The position numbers were made by a program, and so were the translations under genes. The notes beneath the pieces were generated by a model. That model searched no databases and was not told where the DNA came from. It saw only the letters and a list, made by a program, of their open reading frames with translations. DNA of 64,000 nucleotides from Cycas panzhihuaensis (Eukaryota; Cycadophyta), in the NCBI GenBank assembly GCA_023213395.1, contig CM041465.1, forward strand, positions 126,983,741 to 127,047,740, in the 5' to 3' direction. Positions 11,042 through 22,960 of this stretch are shown piece after piece (positions within the stretch are counted from its first letter, which is position 1; every line of letters starts with the position of its first letter).

Positions 11042-12324
11042 CTATTAATATGCTATATGGATTTAATATTATAATGCAACTTTACACTAGTCATGCTACA
11101 AAAAATATCTATACAGACTTTATAATTTTTTGTGCCCTTTATTTTTCTTTTTGTTGAAGATTATTACATTCATAGATTTATGTAAAATCTTTCATAAAAT
11201 ATTTATGTTTTTTATCCTTTTAACCTTTGTATCTCAACAAGGGGTTATATCAAAATCATACTTATGCAATACAAATATGCGTAGATGCTTATATAGGTCT
11301 TACATAGCCATTTGCTATAGTATCATTCTTCACAATCAATTTCTCTACTGCAACATTACCCTTCCCAATAGATTTTATGGTTTTCATAGGTCTTCCAACA
11401 TTTAGGACTATGTTGTTTATCAAAGTTGCAAAGAAACCCACCATCATTTAGTTTGTGTAAGAAATTGAGAACCATATCTATCTATTTATATTAGATGAAA
11501 CTCTAATTTGATTATGTGTGATTAGAGGTCTAATTATTTCTGTCTATGCTTTATGGGCCTCATATCTAAGTTGATACAAATAGGCACTTGGTCATCATCC
11601 TAAGAAAATCCATTACAGGTCATATTAAAAAGAAAAATAACCAGGGGTCCCTTTTTAAAGAGGCAAATTTATTTTTCAAAGAGATTGTTTCAAAATAAAT
11701 GTATGTTTTTGTTTCAATAGTGATATCAATCACTAGCGAGACATATTTTCAATTCTTCCAACTCTAAATTATTCCATACTTCCACCTGCATGAAATAAGT
11801 GGTCATACAACTATGTTTGGTCTTTATTTGACACATTTTTAAGGACTAAAATTTGATGAAAAGTTTATTTATGGTTCATATACTAAAAGGCTCTTTATCC
11901 ATTTTGACCTCCTTACACTTTTTAATGCATAACTTGGTCATTTGAAGTCAAAATTAAGTGTTGTTTAAGGTGTTGCATTCATATTACAATCCTCTATTGA
12001 GTGGATAATATTTTAAATTTTTTTGAAGCCATTTACTATAATATTTTTATGATCAAAATTAATGCTAGTTTTAGGCTTCCTACGAGATGACTCTTGAATA
12101 AATCTAGCAAAGTTTCATCTTATAACCTTTATTAATATAAAAACCTTATTTTGGAGGAGCTTGACTCCCAATTGAGACACTTGTGCTTGTATAAAAGTTA
12201 AAGTGAGACAAGTCTTGCTTGTGTTTTTAGTGCTTTTATTACCTTGTTTAAGTGCTTCTTAATATTTCTTTTCAAGTACTTTATTTCTATCAAGTAGTTT
12301 ATTTTGAAGGTAAATTTTCTCATT
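11042..12324. other. Spacer between element B and gag of element A
   Basis: No gene is evident. It probably holds what remains of A's 5' LTR and leader, but no primer-binding site or LTR boundary is visible. Plus-strand open frame 11130-11405 (91 codons) is hydrophobic and is interrupted in the second copy (61980-62240), so it is rejected as a gene. Confidence 0.6.
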
Positions 12325-13250
12325 ATGGCCTCAAATATTAGTAATGTAATAGTTTTAAAGTTTGATGGTGCTAACTTTTTAAATCAGAGTAGAAGAATGA
12401 AATATATTTTTATGTCAAAGGATATATAGGACTTAATTAAAACATATTATGAAGCACTTGAAAGCAATGCCACTAAAGACTAAAATAAGACATACAAGGA
12501 GAACAAAAATCAAGACAACAAATCTTTACACTTTAGAGGATTACATTTTTTTAAGAGTGAGTGAAGCATTTATATTAAAGGAAATATGGAACATATTGAA
12601 GATCACTTATGAAGGAGTTGTTGTATTCAAAACTCTAAATATTGAGGAGTAAGTTTGAGAACTCCAGGATGAATAATAATGAAGGAGTCAATGACTTCAT
12701 CATAAAAATATAAGGCTAGTCAATCAAATAAGGGCCTTAGGAGAAGTCATAAGTGAACAAAGAGTAGTAAAAAATATCTTAAGATGTGTAAATAACATTT
12801 AACGATTTGAAATAGTTACCATAACTATTAAGGTCTCTAAGGACCTTACTACCCTTAAGATAGATTAAGTGCAATGTTGTTAGTTATTGAGGAGAAAGAG
12901 TATGGAATTAAATTTCTAGAGCATGTATTTATTAATAAGGCAAAGATAAGGCCTCTATTTAAGGGCAAAATTCTAGAAGAAGAGGATAATATTCTAGAGG
13001 AAGAGGTCAATGACCTAAAAATCAAAATCAGTTTTAAAGACAAGGTCAAAGTCATCATCAAGTACAAGTTCCCTTTTATCAAGAACAAAATTAATTTTAA
13101 AGACAAAGATGTTTTTAAGGCCAATTTAATTAAGTCTGGGGATAAAATGTTAAATCTCAAAGAAGCGATAAAGTATAAATTCTAAGAGGTAAAAACTAAG
13201 GACAAAGAGGAAGAAGTCCTAGGGGTAGAGGAATAATCTAATATTAATAT
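12325..13250 (+). pseudogene. Element A gag
   Basis: ATG at 12325 opens MASNISNVIVLKFDGANFLN, the standard copia Gag start (F-D-G-x-N-F). The frame meets a stop within 35 codons. Frame 12874-13185 is in register with the ATG but is extremely Lys-rich, and the RGRG/GQG basic nucleocapsid-like residues appear in a neighbouring frame, indicating intervening shifts. The equivalent start in the third locus is at 63190. Confidence 0.75.
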
Positions 13251-13349
13251 TGCCATAGAGGTTGGCATTTAGAAGAAAATTATTTTACAAAAGGATCTAA
13301 TTTACAAAGGGGGACTACTAATACATCCGTTGAAGAAAGATAAAATAAA

Positions 13350-13712
13350 AAATTATTTCTATCAAGTTTAATAGTAAATAAGAAAGAAGATAGTTGGTAC
13401 ATAGACTTGAGATGTTCTACTCACATGACAGATAAAGAAGAGTGGTTTAAAGAATTGGACAACACTAAAAGGAGTAAGATTATATTTGGTGACAATACTA
13501 CTTAAGTTATAATTGACAACGGAAATATTTCCAGATAAATAGATTTTGGAGGAATAAGGTGTATTAATAATGTACTTCATATCCTAATACTTAAGAAAAA
13601 TTTACTATTAGTGGGAGAAACAATGCAACAAAAATATAAGGTAATCTTTAATAATAGGGAGTGTACTATCAAAAATAAGTTAAGGAATAAAGCAATAGTA
13701 GTTAATGAATAA
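13350..13712 (+). pseudogene. Element A protease
   Basis: WYIDLRCSTHMTDKEEWF at 13394-13447 is the copia aspartic-protease signature. The catalytic Asp is kept, but the next two positions (normally Ser-Gly) read Leu-Arg, so activity is unlikely. KIIFGDNTT and a VLHILILKKNLLLV segment follow, as in the family. Stops precede and follow. Confidence 0.8.
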
Positions 13713-14430
13713 ATGAGTAGTGATAGTTTATTCAAACTAGTTATTCCCTTGACTAATTATTATGCCTTAAAGGTTTCCACCAATGTAGATAGTGAAATAT
13801 GGCATAAAAGACTTGTCCATATGAACTATAACATTTTGTCTTTAATGAAGAAGATGGGAATAGTGACAGGACTACCTAATATTGAACATAGTAAAGAAGT
13901 GTATGAAGAGTGTATACTTAGTAAACAAGAAAGGAAAGAATTCTCTAATAAAAGCTATATGGCTAATGGGCCTCTTCAATTAGTATACATAGACTTATGT
14001 GGTTTAACAGATGTGGATTTACTTAGAGGAGCTAAGTATTTTATGATATTCATTGATGATTTCATAATGATAACTTGGATTTACTTTCTCAAATTCAAGT
14101 CAAATACACTTAAATACTTCATTGACTTCAAAAGCATGGTTGAAAAATAAAGTAGACTTAAAATTTTAATCCTAAGATTAGATAATAGGAGAGAATTTAT
14201 TTTTAAACGAATTTAAAGATTATTGCCAATATTTTAGAATAAAGAAATATCTCATAAATCCTTATACCCCTTAGCAAAATGTGGTTGTAGAAAGAGAGAA
14301 TAGGATAATTACTAGAATGGTAAGAAGTATGCTTAAGGACATGCATATGGGAAATAAATATTGAGTAGAAGCTACATACACAATTGTTTATTTGTCAAAC
14401 AAGTATACCACCAAAGTAGTTAGATGGATT
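13713..14430 (+). pseudogene. Element A pre-integrase and integrase
   Basis: Frame 13713-14150 contains EIWHKRLVHMNYNILSL (pre-integrase zinc-binding region), EECILSKQERKEF, then GPLQLVYIDLCG and AKYFMIFIDDFIMITWIYFL, the first part of the integrase core with its Asp. A stop falls at 14148; beyond it LRLDNRREF and a 'PQQN..VERENR'-like region near 14270-14310 carry the second Asp and Glu areas in broken frames. Copy 3 at 50351-50830 is collinear. Confidence 0.85.
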
Positions 14431-14939
14431 ATACCTAAAAATCTTGGATGGGTTATAAGCCAAGTATTAAACACCTAAGAGTTTTTGGGTGTATAGATTA
14501 TACATATATCCCAAAATAAAGGAGGATAAAATTAAATGACAAAAGCACTAAATATATATTTATAGGATATGGTGACTTATCTAGATCTTATAAACTTTAT
14601 AATATAAAAGGAAAAATGATTATTATAAGTAGGGATGTTATCTTCAAGGAAGATAAGTTTTATTAACAGGAAATTATTGAAAAAGATGAGAACAAAACTA
14701 TTATGGTGAAAGTAGACTCTAACTCAAGTGGCATAAATGTACCTAATACAAATGAAATAGGACCTTTTACTTCAAGTCAAAGGGTCCTAAAATAGGTATA
14801 AACGGCGTATAATCCTCAAAATATATTAGATACTAACTTTGAAAAAAAGATAATAACATCTCAAAGTGTGAATTTTGCACAAATGACTTAAGTTATAAAG
14901 TTTAATAAGCCTCACAACTTTAAAGAGGTAAAAAATGAA

Positions 14940-15760
14940 GATAAATAAAAGGATATAATAAAGGAGAAGTATAATGCCTTAGTGAAAAATAACACATGGG
15001 AGTTAATAAATTTTCCACCTAACAAGAATGTTATTGGGATAAAATAAGTTTATAAGACGAAATATAAATTAGATGGGTCTGTTGATAAATATAAGGCAAG
15101 ATTAGTTATAAAGGGCTATGCTCAAATTGAGGGCATAGATTATAATGAGACATTTACACCTATTATAAGGTTAGAAAGAGTTAAGTTAATTATGGCATTA
15201 GTTATATAACAAGTTTGGATAATACATCAAATGGATGTGAAAAGTGTCTTCTTGAATGGCTATATAGATAAAGAAATCTATATCCAACAATCTTAGGGAT
15301 TTGAAGTGAAAGAAAAAGAAGATAAGGTCTATAAACTCAAAATGGCCTTATATGGACTCAAGCAAACTCTTAGAGCATGGTACTTTAGGATTGATAAATA
15401 TTTTAAGGATAAAGGATTCTAAAGAAGCTAATCATAACCCAATTTATATATAAAATTAGAAGAAAGCTTAATACTAATTGTAGACTTATATATAGATGAC
15501 CTAATATATATTAGAAATTATGATTACTTATCATAAAAGTTTAAGAAAGATATATGCAAAGAATTTGAAATAACAAAATTGGGACTTGTGCATTACTTCT
15601 TAGGCATTAAAATATGGTAAGATGAAAAAGGAATATTTATCTCCTAAAGGAAATACACATTAGATATGTTACACAAGTTCAACATGAGTAGTTATATACT
15701 ACTTTCAATACTATTAGAGGTTGGGTTGAAATTATCTAAGTTTGAGGAATTAGAATTAGT
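14940..15760 (+). pseudogene. Element A reverse transcriptase
   Basis: NNTWELINFPPNKNVIG (about 14985), [49 protein letters not shown] and catalytic YIDDLIY (15488-15508) appear in the family's order, followed by LGLVHYFLGIKIW. Stops replace Trp and Gln codons at several conserved places. It is clearly a dead RT. Confidence 0.88.
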
Positions 15761-16400
15761 TGATTCTACACTTTGTAAGTAATTGATTGGAAGACTAATT
15801 TACTTAACTTTAATTTAACCAAATATCATATATGTAGTCAGTGTGGTTTTTAGATTTATACATGAGCTTAAAATAAAATATTGGTAAGCAACTGAAAGTA
15901 TTTTCAGGTATCTTAGAGGTACTATTAGATATGGATTATATTATAGTTTATTAGGAGATTGTAGGTTGATTGGTTATATAAACTCAGACTAGGTAGGTTG
16001 TATAAATAATAAAAAATCTACTTTACATTATACATTCAATTTGGGTTTAACTATAGTAATATGAATTTCAAAGAAGCAGGAGATAATATCTCTTTCTACT
16101 GTAGAAGTAGAGTACAAAGAAACTATAATAAGAGTATGTAAAATAATATGGATTAGAAGATTGCTTCAAGATTTACAAGAAGAATATATTAGTCCCACTC
16201 AGTTACTTTGTGATAACCAAAGCATAATTTAGATGATAAAAAGAATCTAGTATTTTATGGAAATGTAAAGTATATTAAAACATACCATTACTTCATTAGA
16301 GAATTGGTATAACAAGGTGAGTTAGAATTGGTTTATATATGGAAGATGTAGGTGGAAGATATCTTCCTAAAGTTACTTAGTAAAATAAAGTTAATTAAAT
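15761..16400 (+). pseudogene. Element A RNase H
   Basis: LIGRLIYLTLI, FRYLRGTIRYGLYY, GYINSD (catalytic Asp region), KKQEIISLSTVEVEYKE, KIIWIRRLLQDL and LLCDNQSII are readable between 15785 and 16235. About ten stops interrupt it. Confidence 0.82.
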
Positions 16401-16439
16401 TCAGAGATAAACTTTAAGTCTCCTCAAATGAGCATTATA

Positions 16440-16560
16440 AGGCAGAAATATTAGAATAATGCCTATATTGAGGTTGATATCTACCTTACGGAGATTATAC
16501 ATATTGGGGTAATAACCCAAATTAATGGAGATATCTTGATGGTACTATATGAATAAATCA
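16440..16560 (+). repeat. Element A 3' LTR fragment
   Basis: The stretch with AGAATAATGCCTATATTG and GGGTAATAACCCAAAT recurs at 54180-54268 after a polypurine-like tract at that locus. Here it breaks off about 16560, where gypsy sequence begins. Confidence 0.65.
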
Positions 16561-16571
16561 TATCTTCCTTG

Positions 16572-17860
16572 TATCTTGATCGAGTACCATACCACCCCCT
16601 TAGGAGGTCACTCATGTTTTGATAAGACTTATTGTCACATTTGCTCAGACTTTTATTGGCCTCAAATGAAATCTTCTATACTGACCTTCATAATAGAATG
16701 TGACATATGCTAATGTAATAAGGCAGAAACAAGGTTCAACCTGGGCTCCTCCAACCCCTTCAAATCTCATAGGGAAAATGGTAAGATATCGCAATGGACT
16801 TCATCACAAGTCTTCTACCATTAGTCGAAAATGACTCTATCTGGGTAATCATTGATCTACTAATAAAATATGCCTACTTTCTACTAGTCCACATATCCTA
16901 CCAAGCCCCCTGCTTAGCTAACCTCTATATCCAATTTATTTTTTGTCTTTATAATTTTCCATCCACCATAGTCTCTGACCGAGATCCCAAATTTATATCT
17001 TCCTTTTGGCAAGAAATTTTTTATGATGTTGGCACCTATTTCAACATGTGTTCCTTGTACTACCCTTACATAAATTGTCAATTAAAGGTCCTTAATTAAA
17101 CCTTAGAGACATATCTTCATTATTTTGCATCTGAACATAAAAAACGATGGACCTCCTAGCCAGCTTTAGCTAAATATTGGTATAACTCTTCCCATCACTT
17201 TTAATTAGCATGTCCGCATTCATGGCCCTTTATGGTTGTCCCCTACCATTCCACTATACATTGGCCACTAACTTGTATACAACCTTAATGCAACAAAAAT
17301 TGCAAGACATGGACCAAATCCTAAATACACTTAAGCAAAATCTGGCTATAGCTTAGAATCACATTAAGTAACTTGTTGACTGCCACCACTCTAATCAAAC
17401 CTTTTCCATTGGCGATATGGTCTTCGTTCACCTCCAACCTTATAAGCAGTAGTCACTTCATCATAATACAAATCATAAACTTAGCCCTCGATACTATGGT
17501 CCTTATAAGGTTAGCCAATGTGTTGGAGAAGTTTCATATGCCCCTGAACTCCCTTCTGACACCAAGATCCATAATGTCTTTCATGTCTCATGCTTTAAAA
17601 AGCTCATTGGCAAGTCCATTATCCCACAAACCACTCTCCTGATTCTTGCTAAAGAACAACTCCTAATAGTTCCTCTAGATTGTATCTTGGAAATTAGACA
17701 TTGTTGTCTTCGAAATATAACCATTTTTAAGCACTTGGTGTAATGGACTGGTAGCAGACTAGAGGAAGCAACATAGGAACCCAATAAATTCATCAAGTAA
17801 TATCCACATCTCTTACGCTATGGGGATTTAGCATCTTAGGGGACGAGACCTATTATATAA
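16572..17860 (+). pseudogene. Ty3-gypsy chromovirus integrase fragment
   Basis: From 16588 the plus strand encodes the HHCC zinc-binding domain (PLGGHSCFDKTY ... DFYWPQMK ... ECDIC). Frame 16794-17099 gives the core start MDFITSLLPLVENDSIWVII, VSDRDPKFISSFWQE and a 'YYPYINCQ'-type end. Near 17680-17800 a chromodomain-like tail is readable (ILEIR, LRNITIFKHLV, TGSRLEEAT, EPNKFIK, YPHLLRYG) with Trp and Gln positions turned to stops. That arrangement places it in the chromoviruses. RT and everything upstream are missing, as it abuts the A LTR fragment. Confidence 0.88.
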
Positions 17861-20106
17861 CCACCAGTGGTTGGTAGAACCCTAGTGAAGGTACTTTTGC
17901 TAGTAAAAGACCGATGTTAATGTTAACTATTAAAAGGCGTGCATAGGACACTTGGGGCCACCAATAAAAGTAAATTCCAAATGCCTCTCCAATTAGATTC
18001 ATGGACTAAATAACTATTTTACTTATTTAAGGCCTTATGGATGTAAAGGAAATTAGTTTTGAATGAGAAATTGTTATCGCCTATGTTGTGTGGACTTTTT
18101 GTATCTATTTTTGTATTCATTTATGCTTTATTTGTGTTATGTATTTCAATTTTCTAATCAGGTGTAAAGGAATCCCCTTCCCTCCTAAGTTGTACTTAAG
18201 AAGGAAGAGTAAGGAATATTAGCAAGATAAATCACTTTAATTAAAGCAAATAAGGTATGTATATATTTATTCAATAAATAATGCTTATGCCTTATAGTGG
18301 GATAGTAGTCTTACATAATTATTGGGAGTGATTTACATATAAGAAAGCACCAAACTTATTCAAGGAGATGAAATAGTAAAAGAGGAGTCTTGCATCTATG
18401 TTGAAGTGATGTTTGCAAAGAGGAAAAGTAAGAAACTAACCATAGTTTAAGCTCATTAGATGGTGTACCCTTTAAAGTTATGGTTTAAACCTCATTAAGA
18501 AGGGATGTTATGTGTTTTATTTGTTTCTTTAAAAGGATAGAGAAAAACTTGAGAGAAAGAGGCATAAGGAAGATGCGAGCTTGGTGTTTTTATGTTTGAT
18601 AAAGAGAAACTATGAAAGATTGTATAAGTACCATCTCTAATAGGCTAAAGTTAGTTGGTTTGTCTAGTAACTGGAGCTATTTAAAAGAAGTAATAAATAT
18701 TAATCCATTACAAATAGAAACTAGAAATATCTTACCTTCTATTAAGAGAAGTAGGATAAAGCTCAATGGGACACACCTAAAAGGGATCATAGGAATACTT
18801 ATCAATATTGGGAGATGCCCAACTAACTAATATTCAGATAACACCTCTCACAAAAATACTATCTATTTACAAAATATATCCAGAAACCTATTTGACAAGT
18901 GAAGAATCCTCAAGATATGCCAAATTCTCCCTTAGTTGGTTCCAAGTAGTGATTCACATGAAACTAATTATTAAGTCACTATTATCAAGTGGTTGTCCCA
19001 TAACACTTAACTAGTTCTTGGTTAATATGGTTTGAGTAAGGTGAGCTACAATTGATCCTATATATGGCATGGAGTAGAGTTGTGCTTTAAGCATGACAAT
19101 TCTGACATTGTCCTTCCTTCCACACAATGCATAGATTATTTCTCAAGCTCTAGCAGAAGTGGTAGTAAGCTTAATATTTTAGTTAATATTATCTTCATAA
19201 GAAAGGTATAAAAAGGAGAGTACACTTTAACTATTTTCATTACAAGTAGTAAGGGCAATAGGATCAAATGGTATAAAACTGGTAGGATCATTAGGATCTT
19301 TAGTAGGTTTAGGTTTAGGAGTGGCACAAAAAATGTAAGTCCAAAGTTGACTTGTTTCTTTTAAACTAAGAAATTATTACTACATGATAATTTAATAGTA
19401 TTAGAAATAGCCATTTGAAGGTTTATTATATTTCTAATAAGTGTCTTGTCTACCTAAAAGGATTGTTAATTTAGTATTCGAAGTCTCGGTGTCTCCTTGC
19501 CTAATATCCCCTAGTAATTAAGATGATTTTTTTTAATGGCATACCTACCAGTAAGTGGCAACTCAGGGACTTGATATACCTAAAGGTGTATTTGCACTAC
19601 TGAAGGCTCTACCCTACCTCAACACTATTGATCCAACTACACTAAATTTATGACCTGAATATCAGATCTTCATCTAACAACACACTTTTAACCAAGGTAC
19701 TTACCATCTTCTAGTGTAGCCTGATCTCTAAGCTCTAAATCTGTGGGTTTACAACCATGTTTGTTACATAATACACTTGATAGTGATTTGTCCTCTAGCC
19801 TATTTTTCTAAGTGTATATGACTCATATGTGTGGGAGTGGTTAACTTTAGGGGTCCTAACCATTCCCCTTACAAAAGTGGTATGGTATCAAATTGAATTT
19901 AGGAGTTATCTTATTAATGTTTTAAGTTTAAAAACTTTGTTATATTGATAAGGTTTTAAAAACATTTTAAAATGTCATCATTGTTTTAATATTTTAATTT
20001 AAAAGATATAAATTTTTAGTTTTAAAAAAAGGCTTAAAATAATCAAAATAGATTTAAAAGATTTTAAGAAAAGTTAGAATGAAAAACTTTAGAAGAGGGA
20101 CAAACA
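17861..20106. other. Unassigned repeat-derived sequence
   Basis: No protein family was recognised. The left end may contain the chromoviral polypurine tract (GGGGACGAGACC near 17840) and 3' LTR. 18230-18500 is shared with 22970-23240. Plus-strand frames 18612-18830 and 18808-19014 and the minus frame 19136-19327 have no recognisable motif or start context. The right end closes with a polypurine-like AAAGGGGAAA directly before the LTR at 20119, so the adjoining part is probably the 3' interior of a family-D element. Confidence 0.5.
18230..18500. repeat. Dispersed repeat, pairs with 22970-23240
   Basis: Both copies share TTATGCC/CTATGCC, TAGTAGTCTTACA, ATTGTTGAGAGT-like, AGTTTAAGCTCATTAGA-like and AGGGATGTTATG-like blocks in order. 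They bracket the D0 element, and may be LTR ends of the neighbouring gypsy element. Confidence 0.65.
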
Positions 20107-20118
20107 TTAAAGGGGAAA

Positions 20119-20633
20119 TATACCTAAAATATGTAATGTTTAATGTATTTGTTGTATGCATACATCTTCTACTATTCACATATATCGAAATATATGAGAC
20201 ATACATATATCCATATTATCACTCCATTGGATGATGTAAAGGCTCATAATATATGATATGCTACTCATGAGGCAATCTCCATATAGATATATATACTCAC
20301 CACTTGAGAACTTGAGTAAGAAGAGAGAAGAAAGATGCAAATCTTATGATTATAAGTGGAGTCCTAATGCCACCTTCTCTAGTGGTTTTTCCCACAATGA
20401 GTTTTCCATGTATACATCTTGTTATCTATCTTGTGGTGATGCTTATGCTTGGTAAATGCATGCTTTATATGATTGATATTTAATATTCATATTCATTAAT
20501 TCATCATGTGTATATACTTATGAGTTTATATTTCTCCATTATTATTACATCATTTATCTTATAGTATTATAGCAACTAGCATCTTATTTTAACATAGAAT
20601 CATATCTAATCTTAGTATTCCTATATTTTATCA
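20119..20633 (+). repeat. D0 5' LTR
   Basis: Starts after AAAGGGGAAA with TATACCT (decayed TG) and ends in CA just before the primer site. Similar to 42222-42663 over most of its length: ATTGGATGATGTAAA, CTACTCATGAGG, ACTTGAGAA, CACCTTC, TTTTTCATGTAT-like. Confidence 0.82.
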
Positions 20634-20645
20634 TGGTATCAGAGC
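20634..20645 (+). other. D0 primer-binding site
   Basis: TGGTATCAGAGC, complementary to initiator tRNA-Met, immediately after the LTR end. Confidence 0.93.
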
Positions 20646-22513
20646 CTATAGTTTTAAGATCTTGTATAATATAATGTAGTCTATTACGCTTATGATAGAG
20701 GCTAGATATGAGTTGTGTTTGTTAAGTCAAAAGTATGTATATGCCAATGTTATGTATGAAAGATTATAAGATAAATGAAGCTAGTAAAAATTACATATAA
20801 GTGATACAATAGATACTGATGGTATGCTAATATGTGGAGTTTATCATGGACATTTATTTATACATGTAATTATCAGTACTCTTGAGAGAATATAGGCACT
20901 TAAAGTAGTCCATCATAATGAAGTAGTTAACCCACTAGTGGATTGATAAAAAATAAGCCTATATAATAGCATATTGATAAGTACATACAATTTGGAATAA
21001 CACTAGAAAAGTATGTGGTAATTGATAGTTAAGTGGCAGGATATGATATTGTTAAGGGTATTATGATGAGAAAATGTATGAATCTTGACATATGGAATAT
21101 GTGCAAGGGTAATTTTTTTAATTACAATGTCATGAAATTTTATTATATGGATAATAATATGTACATGAATAAATTTAATGTATATATCATGAACTATTTA
21201 TGGAGGCATAAGAAAAATATTTATGGTGGCATGTGATAAATCATTAATAGCTGAAAGGCATATTACAAATCATTATGTTTTATTAAATGTATACAAATTA
21301 CACATATATATATTTGATGGTGGCATGAATTCAAATTTTAGAGGTATATTGATGGGCTATTTGAGCAACAAATTATGGATGTAATAGATGCTTTTATAAA
21401 GGTCTCATTTAATTTATTTAAATAAGATTATTGTACAACATCCATAGCCCCTCCTCTATCTAGTAACTCGTAACATGGTAATAACTAGTGACCAAGAGCT
21501 TACCAATTAAAGGGGATAATATAAATTTTAAAGGTTTTTCTATTTTTATCATGGGTCATTAGTATATTTTATTGTATAACTTCTCACTCGTATATTAGAA
21601 TCAGGTGCTATTAGTTACGTTGGAAAGTAGACTTTGAGGTAGTCGAAATGAGTGGTCATATAGTATACTTTAGATAATAAAAGATAAATAAAGCTAAGGG
21701 TAAAGTTTATGAAAAGTCTCTAAACCTTAAATTAGATAAATTCCATATCTATCTTTTAAAAATTTTTAGCCAATTCTAATGTTTTCTATGGCTCTAAATA
21801 TGGTGGTAAAGTTATTTTTGAGTAATGGTGTATGAAAAATAAAGTTTAGTTTCAAATTAAGTATTTTATGGCCTACTTATGATATTTTGAGGCCCATTTC
21901 AATTTAAAAAATATATTAATTAAAAAATATTTAATGAATTTATGACATAAGACATTCTTGATATGTTAGTTTTTTATTTCCCCCTTAGCAATATCACATT
22001 TGGTTTAATAGATGGAAAACCATAACTAAACATACAAATCACATGGTTATTATAATAAATTTTTATGATGAAGAGAATCCACCTATTATTTGGCACACTA
22101 TATTAGTTTTTGATCCTATCTAACTAGATGTTGAGTATAATTTACCTTGTTATAGTTAACTTACCTTGGCTAGGTAGTTTGGCTTATTCCCAAAGATAGT
22201 TATTTAAGATATAATCTAATCATTAACTTGGTCTAGCTCATGCTACTCTTACATAGCACACTCAATTGTATTATTCTTATAAGCAATTTATAAGGATGAT
22301 GAACCATGTATCTAAAGTAATTTCCTAGTGAACTAGTAATTATAATAATTGGTTACCTATGTATTTTGGTAAATGGTTATTATTTTATATGGATTCAAAC
22401 ATCACTTTTCTTGATTCTTGATTTGATGAATGGTTAAAATAATTTTAATCATCCAACTTAATATTGATTAAAAGCAACCATACGGGTGAAGATATAGAGA
22501 TGTGCATAAAAAC

Positions 22514-22746
<233 letters not shown>

Positions 22747-22868
22747 TTATTAGAGACAACCATATGGTTATAGGTTACTTATAGGTCATAGGTGATACTG
22801 CATATTGGATATAGGATATAATTATAGGTTATAAGTTCCAGCATACAAGATCTAAGGACATTAAACAT

Positions 22869-22960
22869 TAAGAGGGAATGTTAACATATGTAGTGTCTAA
22901 TGTATTTGTTGTACACATATATACCCCACCATTCACATATATTTGTTATACTCATAAACC
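22869..22960 (+). repeat. D0 polypurine tract and truncated 3' LTR
   Basis: TAAGAGGGAA (22869-22878) precedes TGTTAACATATGTAG at 22879. Homology to the 5' LTR continues through ATTCACATATAT and stops near 22960. Confidence 0.8.

Larger units (their letters stand above)
7172..13190. repeat. Segmental duplication, left copy (pairs with 57970-63994)
   Basis: The right part of B, its 5' LTR, the 1.28-kb spacer and the start of plus-strand element A occur in the same order and orientation at about 57970-63994. The two blocks diverge throughout by single-base changes and small indels. Because two unrelated elements and their junction are shared, this is a DNA duplication and not two independent insertions. 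Confidence 0.9.
12325..16560 (+). mobile_element. Ty1-copia element A, copy 1, degenerate
   Basis: Gag, protease, integrase, RT and RNase H can be read in order on the plus strand, followed by an LTR start near 16440. Dozens of stops break the frame, and many sit where the family has Gln or Trp codons (for example before FE in the RT and in 'K-stop-VYKTKYK'), as expected from C-to-T and G-to-A change. Further copies are present: 50317-51755 plus 53902-54268 (split), and 63190-64000 (gag only, cut by the window end). Confidence 0.9.

Noticed and set aside
11130-11405. 91-codon hydrophobic open frame on the plus strand
   Set aside because: The duplicated copy at 61980-62240 has stops and indels in this frame, so it is not maintained.
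12855-13185. Overlapping 100-codon open frames on opposite strands
   Set aside because: They lie in element A gag; the stretch is Lys-rich on one strand and Leu/Ser-rich on the other by base composition, and copy 2 is interrupted.
18612-19014. Two overlapping plus-strand frames of about 70 codons
   Set aside because: No recognisable family; different phases, low-complexity, within repeat-derived DNA.
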